Source of the DNA: Corynebacterium sp. HMSC05H05
GTDB taxonomy: Bacteria; Actinomycetota; Actinomycetes; Mycobacteriales; Mycobacteriaceae
DNA length: 64,000 bases
Assembly: GCF_001807265.1 (NCBI RefSeq)
Contig: NZ_KV788371.1
Location: 47,377-111,376 of the forward strand
Direction: 5' to 3'
A model generated the notes under the pieces. That model had not been told where the DNA came from, made no database searches, and worked only from the letters and a program-made list of their open reading frames with translations. Within the stretch, counting starts at the first letter, position 1. Each line of letters opens with the position of its first letter. Positions 1 through 8,486 of the stretch are shown one piece after another. Made by a program: the position numbers and the translations under genes.

Positions 1-417
1 CTTAAACGCCTCCCCCAGCAGGTAGCTCACCTCGGCGGTGACGCGGTTGAGGATCGTCGAATACGTCCGCCCCTCCCCCGGCAGCTGCCCGTGCGCGAGG
101 ATGATGAAACCGTCCGTTTCCTCCTCGACGTAGGTGAGCAGCGCCAGCACGCCGCGCTCGATGCGGTCGCGCCACGGGCCAGCCTGGATGCTCGACGTGA
201 TCGTGCGCTCCAGCCGGGCCATCTCCAGCCGCACAACCTCCTGGTACAGGCCCTCCTTGCTGCCGAAATGCTCGTACACCACAGGCTTGGACACCCCGGC
301 GCGCGCCGCGATTTCCTCCATGGAAATGCCATCGAGCCCGCGCTCAGCGAATGCTTGCCGCCCCACTCCGATCAGTTGATCTCTGCGCTGGGGTGCCGTC
401 ATTCGCCTTCGAGCCAT
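1..417 (-). CDS. TetR-family transcriptional regulator, truncated by the window edge
   Basis: 139 codons are present before the frame runs off the left edge, so the C-terminal ligand-binding part is missing. The N-terminal third is a TetR helix-turn-helix: MEEIAARAGVSKPVVYEHF followed by GSKEGLY, the recognition helix and its usual continuation. I chose the ATG at 417 rather than the in-frame ATG at 402, because TAAGCT lies exactly 7 nt before it on the minus strand, the spacing expected of a leaderless transcript. It reads away from the tRNA-Gln gene, and its target cannot be told from this fragment. The family call is secure; the ligand is unknown. Confidence 0.88.
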   Translation of the reverse strand, partial: MARRRMTAPQRRDQLIGVGRQAFAERGLDGISMEEIAARAGVSKPVVYEHFGSKEGLYQEVVRLEMARLERTITSSIQAGPWRDRIERGVLALLTYVEEETDGFIILAHGQLPGEGRTYSTILNRVTAEVSYLLGEAFK

Positions 418-455
418 GCGCCCTAGCTTAGAGCGTCGTAGCGCTAACCCCGTCT

Positions 456-483
456 TTGGCAGTTGGCAGGTCTGGTCTACAAT
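456..483 (+). promoter_or_regulatory. Promoter of tRNA-Gln
   Basis: A -35 TTGGCA (456-461) and -10 TACAAT (478-483) are separated by 16 bp, and the tRNA begins 11 nt after the -10. The -35 hexamer is part of a tandem TTGGCAG repeat (456-469). Confidence 0.65.
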
Positions 484-494
484 CAGCGGTGCTA

Positions 495-566
495 TTCCCC
501 ATGGTGTAATCGGCAACACTACGGTTTTTGGTACCGTCATTCTAGGTTCGAGTCCTGGTGGGGAAG
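495..566 (+). tRNA. tRNA-Gln (anticodon TTG)
   Basis: A complete 72-nt cloverleaf can be drawn. The acceptor stem TTCCCCA (495-501) pairs with TGGGGAA (559-565), with discriminator G566. The D-arm closes on GTGT/ACAC, the anticodon stem is ACGGT/ACCGT around loop TTTTGGT (anticodon TTG), and the T-arm is CTAGG/CCTGG around TTCGAGT. The 3' CCA is not encoded. A T-run (568-573) follows, but only 20 nt separate the tRNA from the ATG of the lipoprotein gene. Confidence 0.96.
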
Positions 567-586
567 CTTTTTTATTGGAGGGGTAC

Positions 587-1252
587 ATGAAACGCCACAT
601 CGTTTGGCTCATGGCATGCGGGGTACTCGCGGGGTGCGCTTCGGAGCCCTCGCCTATCGACGCCCCTCCGGCCCCCACCGCCAACAACCAGGCAAACGAG
701 CACAGCGCCGAATCCGCGGGCGGTGCTGTTGGCGGCTCTTCTGGCAGTTCTGCCGACAGTTCTGCTGATGCTCCCGCCGCGTTCCACTTCAAAAGCGGCA
801 CCCTCGAAATCGGCGATTTCGACCCCTTCGCCCTCGGCGACGACATCTTCGACCCCTGCACCGAGATCTCCCACGAGGAATTCGCCGCCGCCGGCTTCCA
901 CAACGTCGAGCCGATCCCGGAGGAGTACCGAGGATTAAATCCTGACGTAAATGCTTGTTCTTTTGGAACGGAGTCGCAGCACTACGCACTCAGCATTGCT
1001 GCAACGAACGCAAACCGTGAAGTTGTCGAGCAAACAAAACCGATCGATAGCGCGATTCGCTCACAAACACTTCCACCCATTTATGTGTACGGAACCGGAC
1101 TACCCGACGACACAGATTGTTTTGCACAAATTGATACTGCCAGAGGCGGATTGAGCATCTCGGTCACGCGCCCACCAGGGCTGGGGACTTTCGAAGATTC
1201 CTGCGAATTTGCAATTTCAACATTCGAATCATTGTTTTTCGCCACCACTTAG
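587..1252 (+). CDS. DUF3558-type secreted lipoprotein
   Basis: 221 residues. MKRHIVWLMACGVLAGCA is a short lipoprotein signal with lipobox LAGC (Cys17). A Pro/Ala/Ser/Gly-rich linker runs to about residue 60. The rest resembles the actinobacterial DUF3558 family, opening with DIFDPCTEIS and carrying four cysteines (DPC, VNAC, DTDC, DSC) that could form two disulfides. An SD-like GGAGGGG stands just before the ATG. Upstream in-frame codons run through the tRNA and were discarded. G+C drops sharply from about position 930 to the stop, roughly to half by eye, unlike the first half of the gene. It may be co-transcribed with the following PPE-like gene. Its function is unknown; family members are usually envelope lipoproteins. 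Confidence 0.8.
   Translation: MKRHIVWLMACGVLAGCASEPSPIDAPPAPTANNQANEHSAESAGGAVGGSSGSSADSSADAPAAFHFKSGTLEIGDFDPFALGDDIFDPCTEISHEEFAAAGFHNVEPIPEEYRGLNPDVNACSFGTESQHYALSIAATNANREVVEQTKPIDSAIRSQTLPPIYVYGTGLPDDTDCFAQIDTARGGLSISVTRPPGLGTFEDSCEFAISTFESLFFATT
652..662 (-). repeat. CGTCGATAGGC word, copy in lipoprotein gene
   Basis: The minus strand reads CGTCGATAGGC. In the lipoprotein frame it encodes the Pro-Ile-Asp-Ala part of the linker. Confidence 0.6.
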
Positions 1253-1253
1253 C

Positions 1254-1275
1254 ACTGTCCATTTCAATGGACAGT
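1254..1275 (+). terminator. Hairpin after the lipoprotein gene
   Basis: ACTGTCCATT (1254-1263) pairs perfectly with AATGGACAGT (1266-1275), followed by a short T-rich CTATTTA. It may terminate or attenuate between the lipoprotein and PPE-like genes. The T-tract is weak, so partial read-through is plausible. Confidence 0.5.
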
Positions 1276-1342
1276 CTATTTACGGTCCCCGTCTTCCTGT
1301 CTAGGATCCGCAGACGACGGCATAAGTAAATGGGGGCAGAAA

Positions 1343-3196
1343 ATGCGGATCCAATTAGACGTAGACAGCGTTGAAATGGCAATCGATCAACTCAGGAAAC
1401 AAGCATTATCTTTAAAAACCAACAGGCAATTTGGTGGCTTCGCCTCCCTCTCCAGCTTCTCCAGCGCGGGCGGCTTGGACGAGGCAGGCGAGCGGCTCAG
1501 CCCGATCGGGGACGAGCGCGCGCCGGAGGCGAACCAGGCCATCGCGCTGTATCTGAAGCACACCGCTGACAACCTGTGGCTGGCGTTGACCAACACGCAG
1601 CAGACTGATGAATCGTTCTCCGGGATGATGGGCTCCCTGCTGGCACCGCTCGGCGGCCCAGCTGCTGCACTCACGCCGATGTACGCCCAGGGCTTCCAGC
1701 AACTCAAGGCCGCGGACCCGAAGACCAACACGTTCGACAACGCGGCCGTGTCCTCCGCCTCGGAGTCGTCGCTGCTCGGCGCGGAAATGAATCTGAACCT
1801 CACCAACACGTCTCTCGCGTACTCTGCGTCGGACTTTTGGACTTCCAACGCTCAGCTCATCGAAGACGCCATGGATGAGCTTAACGGCGTCCACCACGCT
1901 TTGAGCTCGTCAGCCGACACAATCTGGATCCAGGAGGCGATGAAGAAGGTCACCCAGATCCAGAATGCGGGTTTGGAATACGTCGCTAACTCACGTTCCC
2001 TCGCGAATCACACGGAGGCGCTCGGCATGGCGGCTGACTCAGAGAGTATGTACGCCTCCGCAGCCGCTGCCGCATACCACGAGGCAGAAGATCCGAAGAT
2101 CAAGGCGCAGATCGAGTCGGATTACCTCAGCTCGTATTCTTCCCGCGTCACTTCCGGGCTCCAGCCGGCAATTCCAGCGTTTAACCGGCTGCTGCCGGAC
2201 GCGGGAAAGCTGCCGTCGACGCCGTACGCCAACACCGACGTACCTGCTCCCGCAGCAACGTCGTATACGCCGACTGAGCTGCCACCCGGGTTGCAGGAAG
2301 TGCTGACCAACCGCGGCTACGGCGACCTCGCGCACGCAAAGTCGCCGGCGGAAGTGATCCAGCAATACGGCCGCCCCACCCCAGAGACCTTCGAGCGCAT
2401 CGCCGCAGGCGCGGCCCCCACCCAGTCAGCCTCCGCTGTTATCGCCCCGCCTGCCCCTTCAGCAGCAGGAAGCTTTGCGACGAGCACTCCCGCCTCCCCT
2501 GCCAATCCCCTCACCCCCACCATCGGTGCAGCCAGCGGGGCGCCCCAAACCAACGCCAGCACAAGTACCGCCGGCACCGGCACCGCCGGACTCGGCCTCG
2601 CGCCGGGAAACGCCGTCGCAGGTGGCCGCGGCGTAGCTTCTGGACACGGCACCAGCACAGGACTTGCCAACAGCCCCCGCACTAGCCCCGGCACTGGCGC
2701 GGGCGCAGGCATGAGTACCGGTGTCAGTGGCGGCTTCGTCAACGGTCGTGGTCTCGGTGCTGGCGCAAACGGGGGCGCTGGAAGCCAGCGCAGCGCATCG
2801 TCTCTTGGGTCCGGCATCGGTGCTGGTGCCGGAACAGGCGCTGGAGCTGGATCGAGCAACGGAACAGGACAGGGAGCGAACGGAATGCGCCCCGGTATCG
2901 GAGGCGCTGGCGCTGGTGGAACTGGCGCTGGCGGCACCGGCGCGCACGGCGCGGGCTCGTCCTATGTCGCCGGGGCGAACGGCGCGGCAAGCCAAAACGG
3001 CCACGGCGCACGCGGCGGCGCCTTCGCGGCAGGGCCCATGGCGGCCGGCGCCAACCGCGGTCGCGGGCGCGACAAGTCAGGTTCGAAGGTCCGCACAGTC
3101 ACCAGTGCGGTGGAGCGCGACGGCAACCTCAAGGCGCTGCTCGGCGACGCTCCCCTGCTGCTGCCAGCAGTCATCGGCCACAACGTGCGCGGCTAA
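1343..3196 (+). CDS. Large PPE/EspB-like (putative type VII substrate) protein with Gly/Ala-rich tail
   Basis: 617 residues with no signal peptide or membrane segment. Residues 1-270 are Ala-rich and predicted helical, starting with a WXG100-like amphipathic helix (SVEMAIDQLRKQ) and containing one Trp region, SDFWTSNAQ. YHEAE at 245-249 fits the YxxxD/E export motif of ESX substrates. Residues about 365-575 are Gly/Ala/Ser/Thr-rich low complexity, as in EspB or long PPE proteins, and the C-terminus is a short basic segment ending VIGHNVRG. The start ATG at 1343 follows GGGGGCAG. The first 30 codons share the AT-rich composition of the preceding 400 bases. No ESX machinery gene lies in the window, so the secretion route is an inference. 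Alternatively it is an unrelated surface-associated low-complexity protein. Confidence 0.6.
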   Translation: MRIQLDVDSVEMAIDQLRKQALSLKTNRQFGGFASLSSFSSAGGLDEAGERLSPIGDERAPEANQAIALYLKHTADNLWLALTNTQQTDESFSGMMGSLLAPLGGPAAALTPMYAQGFQQLKAADPKTNTFDNAAVSSASESSLLGAEMNLNLTNTSLAYSASDFWTSNAQLIEDAMDELNGVHHALSSSADTIWIQEAMKKVTQIQNAGLEYVANSRSLANHTEALGMAADSESMYASAAAAAYHEAEDPKIKAQIESDYLSSYSSRVTSGLQPAIPAFNRLLPDAGKLPSTPYANTDVPAPAATSYTPTELPPGLQEVLTNRGYGDLAHAKSPAEVIQQYGRPTPETFERIAAGAAPTQSASAVIAPPAPSAAGSFATSTPASPANPLTPTIGAASGAPQTNASTSTAGTGTAGLGLAPGNAVAGGRGVASGHGTSTGLANSPRTSPGTGAGAGMSTGVSGGFVNGRGLGAGANGGAGSQRSASSLGSGIGAGAGTGAGAGSSNGTGQGANGMRPGIGGAGAGGTGAGGTGAHGAGSSYVAGANGAASQNGHGARGGAFAAGPMAAGANRGRGRDKSGSKVRTVTSAVERDGNLKALLGDAPLLLPAVIGHNVRG

Positions 3197-3202
3197 TCCC
3201 GC

Positions 3203-4699
3203 CTAGTGCCCGCCGTGCCCGGCGGGCAGATCCAGGTTCGCCTCCTGGCCAGGCTCGACGATGACGAACTGGCCCATCATGCCGCTGTCTTCGTGGTTGA
3301 GCATGTGGCAGTGGTACATGTACGCCAGGCTCGGGTCCGGGTAGTAGCCCATCTCCACAAGCAGGCTCACCGTGGCCAGCGGCGGGACAGTGATGGTGTC
3401 GTGCCAGCCGGTGGTGAACTCCAGTTCGCCGTTTTCCACGCCGATGACGGCAAAGCGCGCGTCGTGGATGTGGAAGTTGTGGGCCATGTCGTCGTTCTCG
3501 TTGGTCACGTGCCAGATCTCCGGGCTCTTGTGGTCCACGGTGAAGTCCACGCGCGTCATGTCCATGGTCTTGTCGTTGATCTCCACACCGTTGAGACGGA
3601 ACTCGCGCTCCACCTCGACCGACTCCACAGAAGGCACCTCGAACGGCACCAGCGAATCAGCGAGGGCGGGCACCTCGGGGGCGTCTTCCGACAGCGCTGC
3701 GATCTCGAGCAAGTCGAACTTGTCGGTGAAGCCGAACATCTCCGCGGTTTCCTTATCCGGCATGCCTCCCAAATCCGGGAGTCCGTCGCTGCGCAGCTTC
3801 AGGTCCTTGCCCGGCTCAAGGTCCACCACGATCTCAACGCGCTCGCCGGCGCTGAGCAGCACGCCGTCAACCTCGACCGGGGCGTCCAGGAAACCCTGGT
3901 CCGTGGCCACCACATAAAACGGCTTGCCCAAGGACAAGTGGTGGAAACGCATCGTTGCGCCGTTGAGCACGCGCAGACGCACGCGCCGGGTGGTGGCCTC
4001 GAAGCGCGGCTTCGTCATGCCGTTGACCATCACGGTGGAGCCGACCCAGCCGCTATCTTCGTCCAGCTGGCCGTCCTCGGTGAAGTTCGCGTCGGTGATG
4101 ATCACGGGGATGTCGTCTACCCCGTAGTCGTTGGGGAGGCCAGGGAAGGCGGAAGCGTCGTCGTCAAGCACGATGCCCCCGGCGAGGCCGCGGTAGGCGT
4201 GCACGGCGGACTTTTCGTGCGGGTGCGGGTGGTACCAGCACGTCGCGGCGGGTTGGTCCACGGTCCACGACGGCGACCAGGACTCGCCCGGGTCGAACAT
4301 CAGCGCCGGCCCGCCGTCGGCGGTCGCCGGCAGGTGCAGGCCGTGCCAGTGCACGACGGTGGGCTCCGGCAGTTCGTTGTGCACCGTCATGTCGATTTCC
4401 TCGCCGCGGCGCATGTACAGCGTCGGGCCCAGGTACGGGCCGTTGAAGCCCCAGGTCTTAGTCATCGTGCCGGGCACGATTTCGAACTCGCCTTCCTGCG
4501 CGGTCAGCTCGAAGCGGCGCACGTTGCCGTCGAGTTCGCCCTCGTACAGCGGCGGGATGCGCAGCGGGCGAGCCTCATCGTCCGCGCCGAGCGGTTTGGT
4601 CTGGGAGGACGTCGAGCACGCCGTGCCTGTCGCCGCCGCGGCCAGCGCCGCCGTCGCCAGAAGTGTGCCCCTGAAGAATGTGCGTCTGCTCATCGCCAT
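3203..4699 (-). CDS. Tat-exported multicopper oxidase
   Basis: 498 residues. It starts MAMSRRTFFRGTLLATAAL, a twin-arginine signal (SRRTFF). All copper-site motifs of three-cupredoxin oxidases are visible: HWHGLHLP and WYHPHPHE in domain 1, HNFHIHD in domain 3, and the C-terminal YHCHMLNHEDSGMM with the HCHxxxH type-1/type-3 site and following Met. This is the CueO/copper-resistance laccase group, likely oxidising Cu(I) or phenolics on the outer face of the membrane. The start at 4699 has GGGAGG five bases before it; the ATG at 4693 is the alternative. It ends 6 nt from the convergent PPE-like gene. No copper-specific regulator or chaperone is adjacent, so the physiological substrate is not shown. 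Confidence 0.9.
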   Translation of the reverse strand: MAMSRRTFFRGTLLATAALAAAATGTACSTSSQTKPLGADDEARPLRIPPLYEGELDGNVRRFELTAQEGEFEIVPGTMTKTWGFNGPYLGPTLYMRRGEEIDMTVHNELPEPTVVHWHGLHLPATADGGPALMFDPGESWSPSWTVDQPAATCWYHPHPHEKSAVHAYRGLAGGIVLDDDASAFPGLPNDYGVDDIPVIITDANFTEDGQLDEDSGWVGSTVMVNGMTKPRFEATTRRVRLRVLNGATMRFHHLSLGKPFYVVATDQGFLDAPVEVDGVLLSAGERVEIVVDLEPGKDLKLRSDGLPDLGGMPDKETAEMFGFTDKFDLLEIAALSEDAPEVPALADSLVPFEVPSVESVEVEREFRLNGVEINDKTMDMTRVDFTVDHKSPEIWHVTNENDDMAHNFHIHDARFAVIGVENGELEFTTGWHDTITVPPLATVSLLVEMGYYPDPSLAYMYHCHMLNHEDSGMMGQFVIVEPGQEANLDLPAGHGGH

Positions 4700-4712
4700 G
4701 TCCGCCTCCCGG

Positions 4713-4742
4713 TTCGCTGATACTCTCTTTCGACCCTACTAT
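4713..4742 (+). promoter_or_regulatory. Leaderless promoter of the MFS gene
   Basis: -35-like TTCGCT (4713-4718) and -10 TACTAT (4737-4742) are 18 bp apart. The ATG at 4750 begins 7 nt after the -10, placing the expected transcript start at the A of the start codon. No SD is present. Confidence 0.6.
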
Positions 4743-4749
4743 CCGCTGT

Positions 4750-5976
4750 ATGCATAACGATCAACGCGAGGAACGCAACGCACGCCGGTTCATCTGGTCC
4801 AACGGCCTGCAAAACATCGGCGACCAAGTCGTCGCGCCGAAGACGGTGCTGCCGTGGCTGTTCGGCGCCGCCGGTGTGCCGGCGGTGTTGACCTCGTTCC
4901 TCGTGCCCATCCGCGAATCCGGCTCGATGCTGCCGCAGGCGTTTTTGAGCCCGTGGGTGACTTCGAAGCGCTCCCGCAAGCGCGTGTGGCTCCTCGGTTC
5001 GTGGGGCCAAGCCGTCGCCGCGGGTCTTATCGCCTTGAGCGCATTGCTTCTCGACGGCGCTCCGCTCGGCGCCGTCATCCTCATCCTTCTCGCCGCCCAC
5101 GCGCTGTTCCGCTCCCTGTGCTCACTGGCCGGCAAGGACGTGCAGGGCCGCACGATTTCGAAGGGCCGCCGCGGCGACATCACCGGCCGCGCGACCGCCC
5201 TGGCCGGCGGGTTCACCCTCGCGATCGGCCTGATTCTCACATTTTTGCCCAACAACCTGCCGCAGTGGGCGATCGCGGCACTGCTCGCCGTGGGCGCATC
5301 AATGTGGGCGCTGGCATCGCTGGTCTTCCGCGGCATCGACGAGCCGGAGGCTGAACCGGAGGCCAAAGACGGCCAGAGCATGAAGGAGATGTGGGCACTG
5401 GTCAAAGGCGACCGCGACCTGCAAAAGTTCCTGGTGGTGCGCTCGCTGATGCTGGTCACCGCCCTTTCCGCCCCGTTCATCGTGGTCATGGCCGGCGACG
5501 AAGGCGCCGACCTGACGGGCCTCGGCGCGTTCATCATCGCCTCCGGCGGCGCGTCGCTTCTGGGTGGCAGGATTTCGGGCAAGTTGTCCGACAGGTCGTC
5601 GAAAAGCACGATGGCCTGGGCCGCTGGCGTTGCCTCGACCGTGATCGTGGCGCTTGTCATGAGCGCGCGGCTCGCACCGGCTGGGGTGAACGCCTGGGTC
5701 ATGCCCCTGGGCTTCTTCCTGGTCAACCTCGCCCACACCGCGGTGCGCGTGAGCCGCAAGACGTACCTGGTGGACATGGCCGACGGCGACAAGCGCACCA
5801 TGATCACCGGCGCCTCCAACACCGTCATGGGCGTGGTGCTGCTGGTCGTCGGCGCGATTTCGTCCGCGATCGCGGTGCTCGGCCCGCAGGCGGCGCTGAT
5901 CTTCCTGGCTGTCGTGGGCTACGCCGGCGTGATTGGCGCGCGGAACCTGAAAGAAGTCTCGGCGGCCGCCGCCTAG
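4750..5976 (+). CDS. MFS transporter
   Basis: 408 residues, about 12 hydrophobic segments in two halves separated by a charged loop near residues 200-225 (DEPEAEPEAKDGQSMKE). A GGRISGKLSDRSSK loop between helices in the second half is the MFS motif-A equivalent. An upstream in-frame extension was rejected, because the ATG at 4750 sits at leaderless distance from TACTAT. It is divergent from the multicopper oxidase with about 50 bp between starts, so the two might share control. Substrate unknown; the pairing does not by itself indicate metal export. Confidence 0.82.
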   Translation: MHNDQREERNARRFIWSNGLQNIGDQVVAPKTVLPWLFGAAGVPAVLTSFLVPIRESGSMLPQAFLSPWVTSKRSRKRVWLLGSWGQAVAAGLIALSALLLDGAPLGAVILILLAAHALFRSLCSLAGKDVQGRTISKGRRGDITGRATALAGGFTLAIGLILTFLPNNLPQWAIAALLAVGASMWALASLVFRGIDEPEAEPEAKDGQSMKEMWALVKGDRDLQKFLVVRSLMLVTALSAPFIVVMAGDEGADLTGLGAFIIASGGASLLGGRISGKLSDRSSKSTMAWAAGVASTVIVALVMSARLAPAGVNAWVMPLGFFLVNLAHTAVRVSRKTYLVDMADGDKRTMITGASNTVMGVVLLVVGAISSAIAVLGPQAALIFLAVVGYAGVIGARNLKEVSAAAA

Positions 5977-5980
5977 GCGT

Positions 5981-5986
5981 TATGCT
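5981..5986 (+). promoter_or_regulatory. -10 element of glmU-prs
   Basis: TATGCT lies 50 nt before the glmU GTG, giving a leader of about 40 nt that contains the SD AAGGAG (6024-6029). No convincing -35 is seen; the upstream bases belong to the end of the MFS gene. Confidence 0.45.
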
Positions 5987-6036
5987 GGTTGCCGACAAAA
6001 ACCCGCTACACAACCCATAAAACAAGGAGCATTCGA

Positions 6037-7479
6037 GTGCCTACCCACTTCGAACGTGCCGTTGTCGTGCTCGCGGCCGGCGCCGGAACCCGCATGAAGT
6101 CCGACCGCCAAAAGACGCTGCACGAGATCGGCGGGCGCAGCCTGCTGTCCCACTCCCTGCACGCGGCCGCCGGCGTGCACCCCAACCATCTGGTTGCGGT
6201 TGTCGGCCACCAGCGCGACCAGGTCGCCCCGGCCGTGGAGCAGATCGCCGAGCAGATGCACGTGGAGATCCGCCAGGCTATCCAGGAGGAGCAAAACGGC
6301 ACCGGGCACGCCGTCCAGGTAGGCCTGTCCGCCATCCCGGATTTCGACGGCACCGTGGTGGTCACCAACGGCGACGTGCCGCTGCTGACCCCGGAGACCC
6401 TGCAGGCGCTCGTGGACAAGCATGAGTCCGAGCACGCCGCGGTCACCGTGCTCTCACTCGAGTTCGACAACCCCACCGGCTACGGCCGCATCATCCGCAG
6501 CGAGGCCGGCGACGTCCTTGAGATCGTGGAGGAAAAGGACGCCACCGACGAGCAACGCAAAGTCCGCGAGGTCAACTCCGGCGTGTTCGCCTTCGACGGC
6601 AAGGTGCTGCGCGACGCGCTCACGCGCGTCACCCCGGACAACGCCCAGGGCGAGTTCTACATCACCGATGTGCTGAGCATCGCACGTAACGACGGCCTCC
6701 GGGTCACCGCGTTTACCGCCCCCGACGCCCGCGAGCTGGCCGGCGTGAACGACCGAGTGCAACTGGCGGAGGCTGGCAAGGAGCTCAACCGCAGGCTCGT
6801 CGAGAAGGCGATGCGAGGCGGTGCGACCGTGATCGACCCGGACTCCACCTGGATCGGCGTCGAGGTGGAAATCGGCCGCGACGTGGTCATCCACCCCAAC
6901 ACCCAGCTGTGGGGCTCCACCGTCATCGGCGACGGCGCCGAAATCGGCCCCGACACCACCCTGACCGATATGGAAGTCGGCGCCCGCGCCACCGTCGTAC
7001 GCACCCAGGGCGAACTCGGCGTCATCGGTGAGGAAGCCGCCGTCGGCCCGTTCACCTACATCCGCCCCGGCACCGAACTCGGCGCCCGCGGCAAACTCGG
7101 CGGCTTCGTCGAGTCCAAGAACGCCAAGATCGGCGAAGGCTCCAAGGTGCCGCACCTGACCTACATCGGTGACGCCACCGTGGGCAAGCACTCCAACATC
7201 GGCGCAAGCTCCGTGTTTGCCAACTACGACGGCGTGAACAAGCACCACACCACCATCGGCGACTACTGCCGCACCGGCTCCGACACCATGTTCGTCGCAC
7301 CGGTGAACATCGGTGATGGCGCCTACACCGGCGCGGGTACAGTGGTCACCGAGGATGTGCCCGCCGGCGCGCTGGCCATCAAGGAAGGCCGCCAGCGCAA
7401 CATCGAAGGCTGGGTGGAAAAGCGCCGCCCGGGCACTGACGCGGCTGAAGCAGCAAAAAACGCGAAGCGAGAGGGTTAA
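6037..7479 (+). CDS. glmU: Bifunctional UDP-N-acetylglucosamine pyrophosphorylase / glucosamine-1-phosphate N-acetyltransferase
   Basis: 480 residues, the normal GlmU length. GlmU makes UDP-GlcNAc, the peptidoglycan precursor, from GlcN-1-P, acetyl-CoA and UTP in the cytosol. The N-terminal nucleotidyltransferase domain shows LAAGAGTRMKSD (residues about 12-23), NGDVPLL and EFYITDVL. From about residue 260 the left-handed beta-helix acetyltransferase repeats (IGxxxxI hexapeptides) run to GTVVTEDVPAGALA, with NYDGVNKHHT as the active-site loop. The GTG at 6037 is preferred over earlier codons because AAGGAG lies 7 nt upstream. prs follows after 4 nt, and the pair forms an operon making activated sugar and phosphoribosyl donors. 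Confidence 0.96.
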   Translation: MPTHFERAVVVLAAGAGTRMKSDRQKTLHEIGGRSLLSHSLHAAAGVHPNHLVAVVGHQRDQVAPAVEQIAEQMHVEIRQAIQEEQNGTGHAVQVGLSAIPDFDGTVVVTNGDVPLLTPETLQALVDKHESEHAAVTVLSLEFDNPTGYGRIIRSEAGDVLEIVEEKDATDEQRKVREVNSGVFAFDGKVLRDALTRVTPDNAQGEFYITDVLSIARNDGLRVTAFTAPDARELAGVNDRVQLAEAGKELNRRLVEKAMRGGATVIDPDSTWIGVEVEIGRDVVIHPNTQLWGSTVIGDGAEIGPDTTLTDMEVGARATVVRTQGELGVIGEEAAVGPFTYIRPGTELGARGKLGGFVESKNAKIGEGSKVPHLTYIGDATVGKHSNIGASSVFANYDGVNKHHTTIGDYCRTGSDTMFVAPVNIGDGAYTGAGTVVTEDVPAGALAIKEGRQRNIEGWVEKRRPGTDAAEAAKNAKREG

Positions 7480-7483
7480 TTAC

Positions 7484-8461
7484 ATGACTGGTTACTCCAC
7501 CGAAAACCACAAAGACCTCAAGGTCTTCACCGGCCGCGCCCACCCGGCCCTCGCAGAGGCTGTGGCCAAGGAGCTCGGCATCGAGCTGGTTCCCACCACC
7601 GCGCGCGACTTCGCCAACGGCGAGATCTTCATCCGCTTCGAAGAGTCCGTCCGCGGCGCCGACTGCTTTGTCATGCAGTCCCACGCCCAGCCGCTGAACA
7701 AGTGGCTGATGGAACAGCTCATCATGATCGACGCGCTCAAGCGCGGCTCCGCCAAGCGCATCACCGCGATCCTGCCGTTCTACCCCTACGCCCGCCAGGA
7801 CAAGAAGCACCGCGGCCGCGAGCCGATCTCCGCCCGCCTGATTGCGGACCTGCTCACCGCCGCCGGCGCGGACCGCATCGTCTCTGTGGACCTGCACACC
7901 GACCAGATCCAGGGCTTCTTCGACGGCCCGGTGGACCACATGCACGCCCAGCCGATCCTGGTGGACTACATCAAGTCCAAGTACCCGCTGGACAACCTCG
8001 TGGTGGTCTCCCCCGACGCCGGCCGCGTGAAGTCGGCCGAGAAGTGGGCCAACATGCTCGGCGACGCCCCCATGGCGTTCGTGCACAAGACCCGCGACAT
8101 CGACGCCGCGAACAAGGTCGTGTCCAACCGCGTCGTCGGCGACGTCGACGGCAAGGACTGCATCCTCATGGACGACATGATCGACACCGGCGGCACCATC
8201 GCCGGCGCCGTCGGGGTGCTCAAAGAGGCCGGCGCGAAGTCCGTGGTCATCGCCTGCACCCACGGCGTGTTCTCCGACCCGGCGCGCGAGCGCCTCAGCG
8301 ACTGCGGCGCAGAGGAGGTCATCACCACCGACACCCTGCCGCAGGACACCGAGGGCTGGAGCAACCTCACAGTGCTGTCCATCGCACCGCTGCTGGCCAA
8401 GACGATCCACGAGATCTTTGAAAACGGCTCCGTGACCACCCTGTTCGAGGGCCAGGCGTAA
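7484..8461 (+). CDS. prs: Ribose-phosphate pyrophosphokinase (PRPP synthase)
   Basis: 325 residues, typical class I PRPP synthase. It transfers pyrophosphate from ATP to ribose 5-phosphate, supplying nucleotide, histidine, tryptophan and NAD synthesis; in corynebacteria PRPP also feeds decaprenyl-phosphoryl-arabinose for the cell wall. Visible motifs are LPFYPYARQDKKH (ATP loop), SVDLHTDQIQGFF (metal/PRPP), SPDAGRVKSAEKW and the PRPP-binding DCILMDDMIDTGGT. The ATG at 7484 begins 4 nt after the glmU stop with a weak GAGGG upstream. A strong hairpin follows, ending the operon. Confidence 0.96.
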   Translation: MTGYSTENHKDLKVFTGRAHPALAEAVAKELGIELVPTTARDFANGEIFIRFEESVRGADCFVMQSHAQPLNKWLMEQLIMIDALKRGSAKRITAILPFYPYARQDKKHRGREPISARLIADLLTAAGADRIVSVDLHTDQIQGFFDGPVDHMHAQPILVDYIKSKYPLDNLVVVSPDAGRVKSAEKWANMLGDAPMAFVHKTRDIDAANKVVSNRVVGDVDGKDCILMDDMIDTGGTIAGAVGVLKEAGAKSVVIACTHGVFSDPARERLSDCGAEEVITTDTLPQDTEGWSNLTVLSIAPLLAKTIHEIFENGSVTTLFEGQA

Positions 8462-8486
8462 ACCCCACGGTTCGCCAGACCGCAAC

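Noticed and set aside
2440..3050. Gly/Ala-rich stretch as a mobile or collagen-like repeat element
   Set aside because: It is irregular low complexity within one continuous frame, with no fixed repeat unit and no Gly-x-y periodicity.
3206..4720. A 504-codon plus-strand frame opposite the multicopper oxidase gene
   Set aside because: Low-complexity His/Val/Arg-rich product typical of the antisense of G+C-rich coding DNA. The minus frame has complete copper motifs and a Tat signal.
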